From: Branchipolynoe longqiensis
Taxonomy: Eukaryota > Annelida > Polychaeta > Phyllodocida > Polynoidae
NCBI GenBank assembly: GCA_030323885.1
Contig: CM059190.1
Coordinates: 105,007,856 to 105,071,855 of the forward strand
Direction: 5' to 3'
DNA: 64,000 bases
Each line of letters opens with the position of its first letter. The stretch's first letter is position 1. The position numbers and the translations under genes are program-made. The notes beneath the pieces were generated by a model. That model saw nothing but the letters and a program-made list of their open reading frames with translations. It was not told where the DNA came from and made no database searches. Positions 21,378 to 32,285 of the stretch are shown here, piece after piece.

Positions 21378-22205
21378 TGATTTTTTTTTTTTTTTTTTTT
21401 TTTACATCCTAGCAACATCTAAGGTCATATCAGGATTGGTACCGACTTGTGACAGTGCGCAATCATGGAGACTTTATAAGGCTGCCCCACTGGGAGACCC
21501 AGGCCACCAGCACCATTATCCTGACACTGAGCCAACCACTCCTTGGATTATCCTAATAATGCTGAACACCTGGCTAGGAAGCAACAAGTATCAATTTTTA
21601 AGTCATTGTGTAAAATATTCCGATATATGGCATAGGGGCTTCTATTACTGATCGGTGTACGTGGCCAGGCGCATGTATGTATCTATATATGTATGGGCTG
21701 GTGGTGCCTGAGTGGGATGTAAATAGACATAGTGGTGCTGGCAGGTCTGTGTGTGAGTGCACTCAGGGCCTACCCCCTCTGCTGGGATAGGGATCACCAC
21801 ACTCAACGGTCAAGGTTGGTGGTGGCCATGGGGCCATACAGCTTGGTGGTGTTGGGCAGACCACTGGTATCCATGGGGACCATGAATGCTAGATCCCTAT
21901 TGGTAGGGCCAAGAATGCTTGTTTTCCATTGGGGTAAAGGGGTGGGGATGATACTCTACAATGAACCCATGTAACCATATAAATAATAAACCAGAGGGCT
22001 GGACTCTCTCTTCTTCTTTACACTTTATACTCTTCCTTTCTCTTTTCCTGTATTGATTTCACCATAGCCTGCCTACCTAGCCACAGATTCGAGCCTTAGC
22101 TTTTACAATTGGTTTGACTCGATCAGGGTTCGAACCCACGATCCCATGGTCCAGCAACACGGGAGACGGACACTCTAACTCATTCGGCCAGCCCGTCTGG
22201 TCGTC
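21378..22205 (-). mobile_element. SINE-A split by a solo LTR
   Basis: Tail and body at 21400-21608, head at 22108-22205 (GACTCGATCAGGGTTCGAAC ... AACTCATTCGGCCAGCCCGT). The two parts rejoin cleanly at the ATTG target site of the LTR. Confidence 0.85.
21609..22107 (+). mobile_element. R solo LTR with 4-bp target duplication
   Basis: Starts TGTAAAATATTCCGATATAT and ends AGCCTTAGCTTTTACA, with 7-bp inverted TG...CA ends. ATTG flanks both sides (21605-21608, 22108-22111). It holds an ATATAAATAATAAA promoter/poly-A-like stretch before GGGCTGGACTCTCTCTTC. 499 bp, no internal region, so a solo LTR; a 4-bp duplication is compatible with Ty3/Gypsy or Bel-Pao types. Confidence 0.85.
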
Positions 22206-22323
22206 CACGATTGAAATTTCCCCCGTTTAATCAACTAATGTACCAAAATTAAAAATTTAAAAATGTGTCGCCTCTTAAGGCTTTTCAGTGGCCCCGACCT
22301 CTTCGCCACTCAATGTGATTTAC

Positions 22324-22667
22324 CGGGCGCGATGGCCGAATCAGTAGAGCGAAGGCATCGCGTGCAGGACATCAGGAGTTCCGTTCCCTGTCGAGTCAAA
22401 CCAATGACTCATCAAATTGATACTTGTCGCTTCCTAACCTGGCACTCGCCAGTAATAATGTGACTGTGGGATATCTGGTCATGGTCCCAACGGCTTGGTC
22501 TCCAAGTAGGGCAACACTATAAATGCACCATTCATGGTACTGACGGCTTGCTCTCCAAGTAGGGCAACACTATAAATGCACCAGGAATGTGCTCTGTCAC
22601 AAGTCGGTATCCATCCTGATATGACCATACATGTTACCGGGACGTAAAACTCCAGCAACCAAACCAA
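22324..22667 (+). mobile_element. SINE-A with internal 51-bp duplication
   Basis: Second-type head (GATGGCCGAATCAGTAGAGC), full body and tail. The stretch CTCCAAGTAGGGCAACACTA TAAATGCACCA occurs twice in tandem at 22500-22580. Confidence 0.85.
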
Positions 22668-22915
22668 CCAACTATTCTTTAGTAAATCGCTGGTGTCCGA
22701 AGTGGTCGGCTAATTGTTACAAGGCCGTATCTGTGCAGCTGTTGGCGTAGTGATAATATGGCCCACACGCGGAAGCACTTACTCAGCCACTCAGCTCTCT
22801 GAGGTATGGTACATCGGCGCGCATGCGCCCAGAGTGTCCAACCGCTGCCTTCCATTACAAGCTGAAGACCACTAACCATTCCGTGATGGATAGTGTCACA
22901 TTGGGTGGCGCAGGT
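22668..22915. other. No recognised feature
   Basis: Short unique stretch with a GCGCGCATGCGCCC motif near 22820. Nothing further. Confidence 0.4.
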
Positions 22916-23336
22916 TGGTCGGTTGTTGGAGTTTTACGTCCTGGCAACATCTAAGGTCATATCAGAATGGGTACCGACTCGTGACAGTGCGCACTCATGG
23001 CGACTTTATAGTGCTTTTATGTGTTTGTTTAACGAGCCCCCATCACAAAAGTAGACATCGGCTATTGGGGGTGCATAGTGCTGCCCCACTGGGAAATCTG
23101 GCTGCCGCTACCATGACCCGATATCCCACTCAGTCACATTATCCTGATACCGAGCCAACCAGTCCTTGCCCTATCCTTATAAATAATGCCGAGCGCCTGG
23201 CTAGGAAGCGACAAGTATGAACTTTTAAAGTTATTGGTTTAATTCTACGAGTGTTCGAATAAACCCATAGTTTTGAATCCTACAATCTACCAAAACAGGA
23301 GATAGACGCTCAACTCATTCAGCCATCCCGTCTCGT
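22916..23336 (-). mobile_element. SINE-A with small insertion
   Basis: GGAGTTTTACGTCCTGGCAA CATCTAAGG tail; head ends GCTCAACTCATTCAGCCATC CCGTC. At about 23016-23070 an extra piece (GTTTGTTTAACGAGCCCCCA TC ... TCGGCTATTGGG) resembles the end of SINE-C. Confidence 0.8.
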
Positions 23337-23397
23337 CACTAAAGAACAGTGAAGAATGAGGTCAGATATGGCTGAATGCTGAACCGCTCTCCTACCG

Positions 23398-23452
23398 CAT
23401 CCCCGTCCTGATATGACCTTGGATGTTTCTAGGACATAAACAACAACAACAC
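23398..23452 (+). mobile_element. SINE-A tail fragment
   Basis: CCCGTCCTGATATGACCTTG GATGTTTCTAGGACATAAAC AACAACAAC. Confidence 0.65.
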
Positions 23453-23493
23453 ACACATTTATCGCACCCCGCCCTGGCTACAGTACGGGCATG

Positions 23494-23854
23494 TTAAAGC
23501 TGCATAGTCCGATGGTTTTGAGTTTCTGTATTATTTCTGAGATAAATATATTAGATCGATCACTAGTATCTACTTTACCAATACCATAGTTCAAAGTTAC
23601 TTTTATTTTAAATGGTAAACTTTTGAGATATTTTGAGTGCAAATATGACAAATTAGTTTTGGCAAGCTTGCCAAAATGCTGACACCATAGACTTCTGCAG
23701 TAACAGGTTCTGTCAAATTGACTCAGTATTGCCTTCTACGCAGAAACAAATGCTTAATAAGTGCAGCAGTATCTAAGTTAGATATGTAAAATCAAATCTA
23801 GACAATTCGCTTGGTTTTGAAAATTTGATATTTCATCGGACTATGCAGCTTTAA
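23494..23854. mobile_element. M MITE, full length reference copy
   Basis: 361 bp from TTAAAGCTGCATAGTCCGAT to ATCGGACTATGCAGCTTTAA, with TIRs of about 30 bp (continuing into GGTTTTGAGTTTCTG on the left) and TTAA at both ends. The interior holds TTGGCAAGCTTGCCAA, a perfect 16-bp palindrome also present in other copies. No coding potential. Confidence 0.9.
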
Positions 23855-23859
23855 CATCA

Positions 23860-24205
23860 GGCTCTGGTCACCAATTGATACCTGACCATTGCCAAATTGC
23901 CAGTGTTCAGGTGACCAGCCCTCACCTCTAGGGTCGGGTATTTAATAGCTCGTGACGCATGCCTCAGGTCAGTCCTTGACATGTGCCCGAACTGTTGGAT
24001 GAATATATTTTAAGTCTGTACCGACAGTCTGGTTTTCGAGTCTTTCTTTCTTCTGTTGCTAGGTTCAATTAGACAGGGCCAACTTCGTTACAATATTTTT
24101 GGTAACATGGGTTTTTCTTTGTCTTTGTTACTCAGTTGAAGTGTGGGTTCGACTCCTGTTCCAGATACATTGCTTGATATCGTTCGTTAGAACATCTCCA
24201 TGACA
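23860..24205. other. No recognised feature
   Basis: CACCAATTGATACCTGACCA ... GGTCGGGTATTTAATAGCTC: a TATTTAA motif followed by unique sequence. It could be a fragment of another LTR; not established. Confidence 0.3.
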
Positions 24206-24206
24206 C

Positions 24207-25070
24207 CGGATGCTGTTGCAGAATCGGTACAACACAGGCTTCCCGAGTGGAAGATCGGGAGTTTGATTCCAATTGTAAAATATTCTGATATATGGCATAG
24301 GGGGGGGGGGGTGCAAATGTTCTAGTACTGATCGGTGTACATGACCAGGCGCATGTATGTATACAATGTATAGGCTGGTGGTGCCTGAGTGGGATGTAAA
24401 TAGACATAGTGGTGCTGGCAGGTCTGGTGGGTGTGATTGCACTCAGGGCCTACCCCCTCTGCTGGGATAGGGATCACCACACTCAAAGGTCAAGGTTGGT
24501 GGAGGCCATGTGGCCATACATCTTGTGGTGGTGGGCAGACCACTGGTATCCATGGGGACCAGGAATGCTGGATTCCTATTGGTAGGGCCAAGAATCCTTG
24601 TTTTCCATTGGGGGAAAGGGGTGGGGGTGATGCTCTACAATGAACCCATGTAACCATATAAATAATAAACCAGAGGGCTGGACTCTCTCTTCTTTAGACT
24701 TTATACTCTTCCTTTCTCTTTGTCGGTATTGATTTCACCATAGCCTGCCTACACAACCACAGATTCGAGCCTTAGCTTTTACACAATGACTTATCAAATT
24801 TATGCTTGTCGCTACCTAGTCTGGCACTTGGCATTCCTATGAAGTGGTTAACTCAATATCAGAATAATATGACTGAGTTGAAAATCAGGTTATGGTGCTG
24901 ACAGAGTGACAGCCTTATATCCTAGTGGGACAGCACTATAAAGTCACCATGAGTGCACATTGTCACAAATCAGTACCCATCCTGATGACCTGAGATGTAA
25001 AGCAACAACCAATCAATCAATCGATCAAACCTTAGATGTTGCCAGGATGTAAAACTCCAACAAACAAACC
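24207..25070 (+). mobile_element. SINE-A split by a solo LTR
   Basis: Head at 24207-24273 (AGAATCGGTACAACACAGGC, GGGAGTTTGATTCC), body from 24784 (CAATGACTTATCAAATTTAT) to a tail at 25030-25065 (ACCTTAGATGTTGCCAGGAT GTAAAACTCC). The split falls in the CCAATGAC box at the LTR's CAAT target. Confidence 0.8.
24274..24783 (+). mobile_element. R solo LTR with CAAT target duplication
   Basis: 510 bp, TGTAAAATATTCTGATATAT to AGCCTTAGCTTTTACA; CAAT at 24270-24273 and 24784-24787. About 90% similar by eye to 21609-22107. Solo LTR. Confidence 0.85.
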
Positions 25071-25079
25071 TCTATGGCA

Positions 25080-25435
25080 GTCTACTAAATCAAGTAATAC
25101 AACAGGCCCAGGTTCCTAGGACCACCATACATTGATTGGACGAACGTGTTGTTATTCACATGTTACAATCATTTGGCTGTGGAATTCAATCAGTTTACAA
25201 TTGTATCTCAATCCGGGTATTCCGAGTTCCGCTGGTCCCTCAGGAAGGACTGGCAAGGAGACCCAGCATGCCGGGTCACAGCTTGAGCTGACACACCGGA
25301 AGTTGGGGTTGGCGTCCCTCCCAGCCTTGTTCTTTCACTACAGACCTTTCAGTTTAAACTCACTTTGCATCGATAACCAAAGCAAGCCTATCAAGTTGTG
25401 TAATCCTACGCCACACAAGGAGCAGAAAGGAAAGT
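25080..25435. other. No recognised feature
   Basis: Unique-looking sequence. 25200-25340 is GC-richer (CAGGAAGGACTGGCAAGGAG), but its 127-codon frame resembles nothing I know. Confidence 0.35.
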
Positions 25436-25436
25436 T

Positions 25437-25775
25437 TGTTTTATTTAACTATTTAACGACGCCTCTAGAGCACATTGATTTTTGCATCGTCGGCTATTGG
25501 ACGTCAAACATTTGATCATTCTGACATATTTCTTTGGAGGAAACCTGTTGCCACCACATAGGCTACTCTTTCCGATAAACAGCAAAGGGTCTTTTATATG
25601 CTCTTTCGCACAGACAGAACAGCATCTACCACAGCTTTTGTTAAACCAGTTGTGGACCACTGGTTGGAACAGAAAATAACCCAACTGCAAATGTGTCCAC
25701 TGAGCAGGATCGATCGGATTACCCACATCGTTATAGGTGGACACTCTACCACCTGAGCTACGTCCCGCTCCCGCA
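25437..25775 (-). mobile_element. SINE-C, full length
   Basis: The minus strand starts with a tRNA-like head, GGGACGTAGCTCAGGTGGTA GAGTGTCCACC (A box AGCTCAGGTGGTAGAG), and ends GCTCTAGAGGCGTCGTTAAA TAG. The body contains GACATATTTCTTTGGAGGAA on plus. Confidence 0.85.
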
Positions 25776-25984
25776 CACAGAGCAGAGAATGGATACTAGC
25801 GTTTTATACCCCATAAAAGTGATATCTTGACCACATGAGCTTTCAGTCTTGAGTTAATCATAGATAACTCTCAGGGAATAGGTTGTTTCATCATATAAAC
25901 ACCACGAATAGTCTTATCCAATCATGGCAATTGTGAATAGGTAAAATTGTGTTGGCCACGTGACTTCCTTATTGAAGTTCAGGC

Positions 25985-26195
25985 TTATCCCATAAGCATA
26001 TGGCTCCATAGCAGATGGCTTACCACTACCAGCGACCAAGTCTGTGCCAAGATCCAGCAGGCAATTGGATCATACAAAAATATCATGGTGATCATAAAGT
26101 GATGCAAACTGCAGTGGTATGGCCATATTTTGCGTTCATCAGGTCTGGCCAAAAACTATTTTGCAAGGTACAGTGGAAGGGGAAAGAAAAGGCGG
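25985..26195 (+). pseudogene. RTE-like LINE ORF2 fragment
   Basis: GCCAAGATCCAGCAGGCAAT T and GCAAACTGCAGTGGTATGGC CATATTTTGCGTTCATCAGG match 5510-5640 of the first RTE fragment. A stop (AAAGTGATGC) breaks the frame. Confidence 0.65.
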
Positions 26196-26372
26196 ATATA
26201 GCGAATACTGAATCGGTCCATGCAGCGATCGGTGCGGCATGCGAATGTGAATGCCCATAGACAACAGTGTTAGAGAAACCTGACACTATGTGTGTGGGTG
26301 TGGGTGAAAGGACCCAACCCGTTCCCATACCGCATGCCGCATACCGCATACCGCGTGTAAGGAATCTTAGCT
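26195..26372. mobile_element. F-family element, left-truncated
   Basis: GTCCATGCAGCGATCGGTGC GGCATGCG, then AGAGAAACCTGACACTATG, GTGAAAGGACCCAACCC and the right TIR (CCGCATACCGCGTGTAAGGA ATCTTAGCT) followed by TAA. Same internal order as 30763-31095. It abuts an RTE fragment on its left. Confidence 0.7.
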
Positions 26373-26532
26373 TAACCCGTTGCCATGGATATCGCCTTTG
26401 CTTCCGACATCACCAATCAATGAACCAATCAACTTAATAATAATATGCAATGCTAAATCATATTTGCTACATAAATTCATTTGGAATCAAACTAAAAAAT
26501 AACCCACTAATGACAACAGCACACAGTTTACT

Positions 26533-26655
26533 CACGTGATCTGTGATCTTTTTAACGGAATGCTCGGCGAGTATTTAGTAGGAGCGGCCATAAATCACGT
26601 GATATTTGTAAAGGAATGCACGACGATTATTTAGTAAGAGCGGCCATACTGCCGT
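26533..26655. repeat. Tandem duplication, ~65 bp
   Basis: Two units of ATCACGTGAT ... AAAGGAATGC ... TATTTAGTAAGAGCGGCCAT A. Confidence 0.7.
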
Positions 26656-26792
26656 CATACCAGTACCTGGGCCTGCTTACGAGCAAGTCACGGGTCACGT
26701 GACATAATGCGCGTCCACTGATTCTACTCAACAGTTGCACCCTGTCGTGACGTCACGGGTCACGTGTCACTTCTCGCCCAATTGATAAACAA

Positions 26793-27150
26793 TTAAAGCT
26801 GCATAATCGGATGGTTTTAAGTTTCTGCCATTAAAAAAAATATATATATGAGGTAAAACCTCCCTAACCGACGACCTCCACAGATCGATCATTCCCCTAT
26901 ATTTATGGTTTTATTTGGGTCCCAACAATACCATTGTAACCATATTCTAGCTCCCTAAACCGACCACCTCCCTAAATGGACCCCTTAAAGTTGGTCCCAA
27001 GGTCGGTCAATTTAGAGAGGTTGTACTGTACATTATAGCGATCATTACAATCAACTTTACTTTGGTTTTAAGTCATTTTGATTTTAAATGGCTAACTTTG
27101 GAGATATTTGAAGTGCAAACATGCCACATTAATGTTGGTATGCATATCAA
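26793..27150. mobile_element. M MITE containing a pogo-like MITE, right end missing
   Basis: Starts TTAAAGCTGCATAATCGGAT. M sequence resumes at about 27031 (CATTATAGCGATCATTACAA) after the nested element, and stops near GGTATGCATATCAAAT. Confidence 0.75.
26850..27028. mobile_element. pogo/Tigger-like MITE nested in M
   Basis: Left GAGGTAAAACCTCCCTAACC GACG, right GGTCAATTTAGAGAGGTTGT ACTG followed by TA. 179 bp. Its position relative to M is the same as in the copy at 20481. Confidence 0.7.
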
Positions 27151-27395
27151 ATCCTACAACCTACCAAAACAGGGGGCGGGCCTTCACCCTATTAGGCTAC
27201 CCTGCCTGGTATTATAGATAAATTAAATAGAGTCCTTATTTACTGAAAAAAACTAAAAATTTTCTTTTAAATACACCACAAAACAGGCGTTAGAGGCGCC
27301 ATTTACGGGGAGACCTGGAACTACAATCTTCTGGAGACACCACCTTCAAGCAGTGGGCATTCAGTGAACTAACCCTCCATTGCGTCTTATTGAAT
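27151..27395. other. No recognised feature
   Basis: Contains CCTTCACCCTATTAGGCTAC CCTGCC, likely a remnant of a SINE-A tRNA head (minus); the rest is unmatched. Confidence 0.35.
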
Positions 27396-27750
27396 TTAAA
27401 GCTGCATAGTCTGATGAAATATCAAATTTTCAAAACCAAACCAATTATCTAGATTGGATTTTACTAATCTAACTTAGATACTGATGCACTTATTAAGCAT
27501 TTGTTTCTGCATAGAAGGCAATACTGAGTCAATTTAACATAACCTGTTACTGCAGAAGTCTATCATGTCAGAGTTTTGGCAAGCTTGCCAAAAGTAATTT
27601 TCCATGTTTGGACTCAAAATATCTCAAAAGCTTATCATTTATAATAAAAGTAACTTTGAACTAATACAAAGTAGATACGAGTGATCGATCTAATATATTT
27701 ATCTCAGAAAAAATACAGAAATTCAAAACCATTGGACTATGCAACTTTAA
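27396..27750. mobile_element. M MITE, full length
   Basis: TTAAAGCTGCATAGTCTGAT to CATTGGACTATGCAACTTTA A. The internal GGCAAGCTTGCC palindrome is present. Opposite orientation to 23494-23854. Confidence 0.9.
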
Positions 27751-27760
27751 TACTGACTTA

Positions 27761-28830
27761 AGCTAAAGGCCCTGTCACACTACGACGCTTCCGCCGGCGC
27801 GCCGGCAACGTGCAAAATATTTGCAACCCGTCGAGAAACGTCGAACTTTTCGGCGCTTTGGGAGAAAGTTTGACGCGGCGCAGCGTGTTAGTGGCGGGTT
27901 GGAGGCGTGTTATTGGCGCGTTATTGGCGCGTTAGTAGCATGTTATTAGGATGTATGTAGCGTGTCAGTAGCGTGTTATTGGCGTGTTGTAGGCGCGCTG
28001 TTGGCGCGCTGTCGGCGCGTTTACGGCGTGGAGGCAGCCCGTTGGTATCGTGTTAGTATTGCGTGAACCCGTACATACCCGCCAGCAACACGTTAGGATG
28101 CGCCCGCAGCGCGTCCACAGCATGCGGCCAACGCATCCAGGCGCGCCGGCAACACGTCCAACGCGCCGAGAAACGCTGGAGCAACGCCAATGGCATGCCC
28201 ACAACACGTCGATGGGATGTTCCCGACGCGCCGACGGAACGCTCCCATTTTGGGGGAAAAAAAGCCAACGTTAACCAACGTTGATCAACGTCCTGCCAGC
28301 GTTCCGCCGGCGCGCCGCCAACGCGTGTCGACGTGTTGCTAACGCGTCCGTAACGCGCCCTCCAACCCGTTGGCGCGCGTCGCCGCGCGTCCAAAGTTTT
28401 GTGCATGCACAAAACCTCGACGCGCCCCGACGCGCGCCGACGCGCGCCGACGCGTCCATTCACACGTTGCTATGTACCGACGCGCCGGTAACGCGCCGGC
28501 AACGTGCCGGCAACGCGCCAGTAACGTGCCGGACGTGTACCGACGTGTTGAACAAAAACCCAACCCGTCGGCACGCGTCGAAGCGCGTTGGTGAGAAACG
28601 TCGTAGTGTGACAGGGCCTTAAGATTCTGTATACATGGTATGCGGCATGCCATTCGCATTCGCATTCATGTTCATATTCGCACCGATCAGTCCATTGAGC
28701 CTTCCACTTTGTCGTCCACGCATAAATTTGTATTCATATTTGTAACCGGACACATGGAACCACCTCCATGTGCTTACTTGCTTTTCCATTTTTTGTCGCA
28801 TCCACATACCGCATAAATGGAATCTTAGCT
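27761..28830. mobile_element. F-family element split by H2
   Basis: The left TIR start AGCTAA (27761-27766) is separated from its continuation (TAAGATTCTGTATACATGGT ATGCGGC) by H2. The right TIR ends GGAATCTTAGCT at 28830. Removing H2 and one TAA restores an element of about 214 bp. Outer flanks are TTA and CTA. Confidence 0.7.
27767..28619. mobile_element. H2: 853-bp CpG-rich element with TAA target duplication
   Basis: Left end AGGCCCTGTCACACTACGAC G; the reverse complement of the right end is the same for 21 bp. TAA at 27764-27766 and 28620-28622. The interior is a continuous run of words such as GACGCGCCGGCAACGCG, with a perfect palindrome GTTTTGTGCATGCACAAAAC at 28396-28415. Six overlapping frames here are word artefacts. 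Confidence 0.85.
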
Positions 28831-28842
28831 CTATAGGCCTAA

Positions 28843-29409
28843 AGCTAAGATTCCTTACATGCGTATGCCATATGCGGTATGCGGTATGCGAATGCGGCAA
28901 AAAATCGAAACGCCTTGAAGTCAATGGGCTACATCCCTTACATGCGGTATGCGAATGCGAATGCGAATGCGAATGCGGCAACTCGATCAGTCCCTGTAGC
29001 GATCGGTGCGGCATGCGGCACGCGGTATGCGAATAGAAACCTCAGTCGCACTTGTCCATTAGTTTTAGACTAGGAGAGGCGACTGATCATTACGGAACGG
29101 TCACACACAGGGGTGTGGAGGGGAAACATATGGTAGTGGTGGTGGTGGGGGTTCGGGTTGGTAAAAATGCTACCATAGCCACAAAAATATGAATACTTAT
29201 CTATAATTTAGTAATTATAAAGGTAGGAACCCCCATGTGACGTACCAAGAGGTACATAGATATAAATGCCATATTAGGTCATATACAGTGCAGTATGGAG
29301 TATACTTGTTTATTTTTATTTTCTAAATATAGCATACCGCGTAGAAGGAATCATCCCATTCGCATACCGCATACCGCATGCCGCATACCGCATAGAAGGA
29401 ATCTTAGCT
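28843..29409. mobile_element. F1: word-built element with TAA target duplication
   Basis: 567 bp. Left AGCTAAGATTCCTTACATGC G, right (reverse complement) AGCTAAGATTCCTTCTATGC GG, with TIRs continuing as GCGGTATGCG/GCGGCATGCG words for ~45 bp. TAA at 28840-28842 and 29410-29412. Inside are (GAATGC)n arrays and a conserved non-word core (CCATTAGTTTTAGACTAGGA, TGGTAGTGGTGGTGGTGGGG). Confidence 0.85.
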
Positions 29410-29419
29410 TAATGCTTTA

Positions 29420-29845
29420 TACTGAATCGCCCTGCCAGGAAGTTTACTCCAGCGATCGCTGGTTTTTTTTCACATGTGCGCGTGAGTCCATTTTTGGGTT
29501 TGTTTTATTAGCAAAGCCTCAAATATCTCAGTTTCCATTGAATTATAAACCTAAAGAAAATAAAACCATGAATGGAAAAACATTATCGGCTCCGGGGTTT
29601 GAATTACAAATCATCACGTGGTCGCAGCTGGTGAGTTAGGACTAGAACAAAAGATGACTGAATTGAACGCCACCCCCCCCCCCCTCTCACTGGTCACGCC
29701 ACCTTGCGGCCGTGAAACAAGAAGTAGATTTATCCCTCAGCCCCTTCCTCCGACATTTTATTTCACCATATCAGTTGTCAGAAATCAGGTGTTGGGGTGG
29801 CTCGGATCCGCCCCCCCCCCTGCCCTCCCACCTGCCTAGGAGTAA
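29420..29845. other. No recognised feature
   Basis: Unique-looking sequence with two poly-C runs (29671-29681, 29809-29819). No coding signal. Confidence 0.4.
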
Positions 29846-29847
29846 AT

Positions 29848-30190
29848 CTTGTTTTATTTAATGATGCCTCTAGAGTGCATTGATTTTTTGTTATCATATC
29901 ATCGGCTATTGGACATCAAACATATGATTATTCTGACATATTTCTTTGGAGGAAACCCGCTTCTGCCACATAGGCTACTCTTTCTGATAAGCAGTGAGGG
30001 GTCATTTATATGCATTTTCCCACAGACAGGACAGCACATACCACAGCCTTTCATGAACAAGTTGTGGACCACTGGTTGGAATGGAAAATAGCCCAAACTG
30101 CAAAGGGGTCCACTGAGAAGGATCGATAGGATGACCCACACCTTCATAGGTGGACGGACACTCTACCGCCTGAGCTACGTTCCACCCCCC
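29848..30190 (-). mobile_element. SINE-C, full length
   Basis: Plus strand from TTGTTTTATTTAATGATGCC TCTAGAG to ACTCTACCGCCTGAGCTACG TTCC (the inverse of the tRNA-like head). It ends at a C-rich run. Confidence 0.85.
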
Positions 30191-30256
30191 CACCCCCACC
30201 CAACCCCCACCCCCGGCCATTGAGACGTAAAGGACATGCTCATAATGAGTTAATAA

Positions 30257-30750
30257 TATGTTGGCTGGTTGGTTGTTGGAGTTTTACATCCTGGTAACAT
30301 CTAAGGTCATATCAGGACGGGTACTGACTTGTGGCAGTGCTGCTGATTGGAGCATTTGCAGTCCCTCGCGGGGCGACCGCTGGTTGCAAAGGTCTGCAAC
30401 ATTGGGATAAGCAATCCTGACAGAGTCCTATTTAGGTTGTTATCGTTGTTCATGTCTTCTGTATGCACAGGTTCTCGGGGCGGAAGCTGGGAGCAGCGTT
30501 GGGATTCTCAGGGCCAGAAGCGGGGAGCGGTGTTGACCGTGTGCTCTCATGGTAACTTTATAGTGCTGCCCCACTGTGAAATCAGGTCACCCGCACCATG
30601 ACCCGATATCCCACTCAGTCACATTATGCTGATGCTGAGTAAACCAGTCTTTATGATGCTATTAATGCTTAGCGCTAGGGTAGGTAGCGACAAGTTATCA
30701 CTTGTTAAAAGGTCATTGGTTTCCCACACCTCTGACCTCCCGCGCAGGAA
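30257..30750 (-). mobile_element. SINE-A with ~190-bp insertion
   Basis: Tail and first body part 30257-30345; body resumes at about 30534 (GTGTGCTCTCATGGTAACTT TATAGTGCTGCC) and ends in a degenerate head. The inserted piece (30346-30533) includes TCTTCTGTATGCACAGGTTC and is unidentified. Confidence 0.7.
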
Positions 30751-30762
30751 GTGTTAGATTTA

Positions 30763-31095
30763 AGCGCGCATTCCTTACACGCGGTATGCGAATGCGAATG
30801 CGAATGCGAATGCGAAAACGGCAAAAAATCGAAAAGCATCTAAATTAATGGGGGTGATTCCTTACACGCGGTATGCGGCATGTGGCATGCGAATACTGAA
30901 TCGGTCCATGTAGCGATCGGTGCGGCATGCGAATGCGAATGCTGCTGCGTTTGCCATAAGAGAACAGTGGTGAGGAAACCTGACACTGTATGTGGGTGTG
31001 GGTGTGGGTGTGGGTGTGGGTGAAAGGACCCATCCCGTAAGCACGCCGCACGCCGCATGCCGCATGCCGCATACCGCGTGTAAGGAATCCTAGCT
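30763..31095. mobile_element. F-family element, short form, TTA target duplication
   Basis: 333 bp. Left AGCGCGCATTCCTTACACGC GG, right end CCGCGTGTAAGGAATCCTAG CT; TTA at 30760-30762 and 31096-31098. It contains (GAATGC)n, the ATCGAAAAGCATCTAAATTA core, (GGGTGT)n and GTGAAAGGACCCATCCC. Confidence 0.8.
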
Positions 31096-31099
31096 TTAA

Positions 31100-31158
31100 G
31101 TGAGTGCTTCGATTTCGATTTCGAAAATTATGTGTTTTGATTAGACTATGCAGCTTAA
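31100..31158. mobile_element. M MITE terminal fragment
   Basis: GAAAATTATGTGTTTTGATT AGACTATGCAGCTTAA: an M right end, cut by the adjoining F element at its TAA. Confidence 0.5.
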
Positions 31159-31666
31159 AGCTGAGATTCCTTCTACGCGGTATGCGGTATGCGGCATGCG
31201 GTATGCGGCATGCGAATGGGAAGATTCCTTCTACGCGGTATGCGGCATGCGGCATGCGGCACACGACCTGCTATATTTAAAAAATAAAAATAAACAAGTA
31301 TACTCCATACTGCACTGTATATGGCCTAATATGGCATTTATATCTATGTAACTTTTGGTACGTCACATGGAGGTTCCTACCTATATAATTACCAAATTAT
31401 AGATAAGTATTCATATTTTTGTAGCTCTGGTAGCATTTTTACCAACCCGAACCCCCACCACCACCACTACCATATGTTTCCCCTCAGCACCCTTGTGCGT
31501 GACCGTTCCGTAATGCTCAGTCGCCTCTCCTAGTGTTAAACTAATGGACAAATCAGACTCAGGTTTCTATTCGCACCCCCCTTGTCGCATGCCGCATGCC
31601 GCACCGATCGCTACATGGACCGATCGGAAAAACGCATTCGCATTCGCATTCGCATACCACGTGTAA
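31159..31666. mobile_element. F2: F element, opposite orientation to F1, right end cut
   Basis: AGCTGAGATTCCTTCTACGC GG start, two blocks of GCGGTATGCGGCATGCG words, then the conserved core in reverse of F1 (ACCCCCACCACCACCACTAC, CTCCTAGTGTTAAACTAATG). It ends at CGCATACCACGTGTAA where F3 begins. Confidence 0.8.
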
Positions 31667-32285
31667 AGCTGAGATTCCTTCTACGCGGTATGCGGCATGC
31701 AGCATGCGGCATGCGGTATGCGGTATGCGAATGGGAAGATTCCTTCTACACGGTATGCGGCATGCGGCAGGCGGCACATGACTGGCTATATTTAAAAAAT
31801 AAAAATAAACAAGTATACTCCTTACTGCACTGTATATGACCAAATATTGGATTTATATCTATGTACTTTTTCGTAGGTCACATGGGGGTTCCTACCTTTA
31901 TTATAACCAAATTATAGATAAGTATTCATATTTCTGTGCATATGGTAGCATTCTTAGCTTTCCCCTAACCCTATGTCTCCCGGTGCCCAGCTCACCATGT
32001 GTTTCCAATTAGCACCCCTCTGTGAGACTGTTCCGTAATGCTCAGTCGCCTCTCCTAGTGTTAAACTAATGGACACAACAGACTCAGGTTTCTATTCACA
32101 CCCTGCGTGCCGCATACCGCATGCCGGACCGATCGCTACAGGGACCGATCGAGTTGTCGCATTCGCATTCGCATTCGCATTCGCATACCGCATGTAAGGG
32201 TTGCAGCCCATTGACTTCAAGGCGTTTCGATTTTTTGCCGCATTCGCATTCGCATACCGCATACCGCGTGTAAGGAATCCTAGCT
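31667..32285. mobile_element. F3: F element inserted at the TAA of F2's end
   Basis: 619 bp, AGCTGAGATTCCTTCTACGC GG to GGAATCCTAGCT, with TAA on both sides (31664-31666, 32286-32288). Same core as F1/F2, slightly diverged (GGTAGCATTCTTAGCTTTCC). Confidence 0.8.

Noticed and set aside
27965..28665. Arg/Ala-rich frames up to 136 codons in H2
   Set aside because: Overlapping frames on both strands produced by ACGCGCC words inside a TIR-bounded element.
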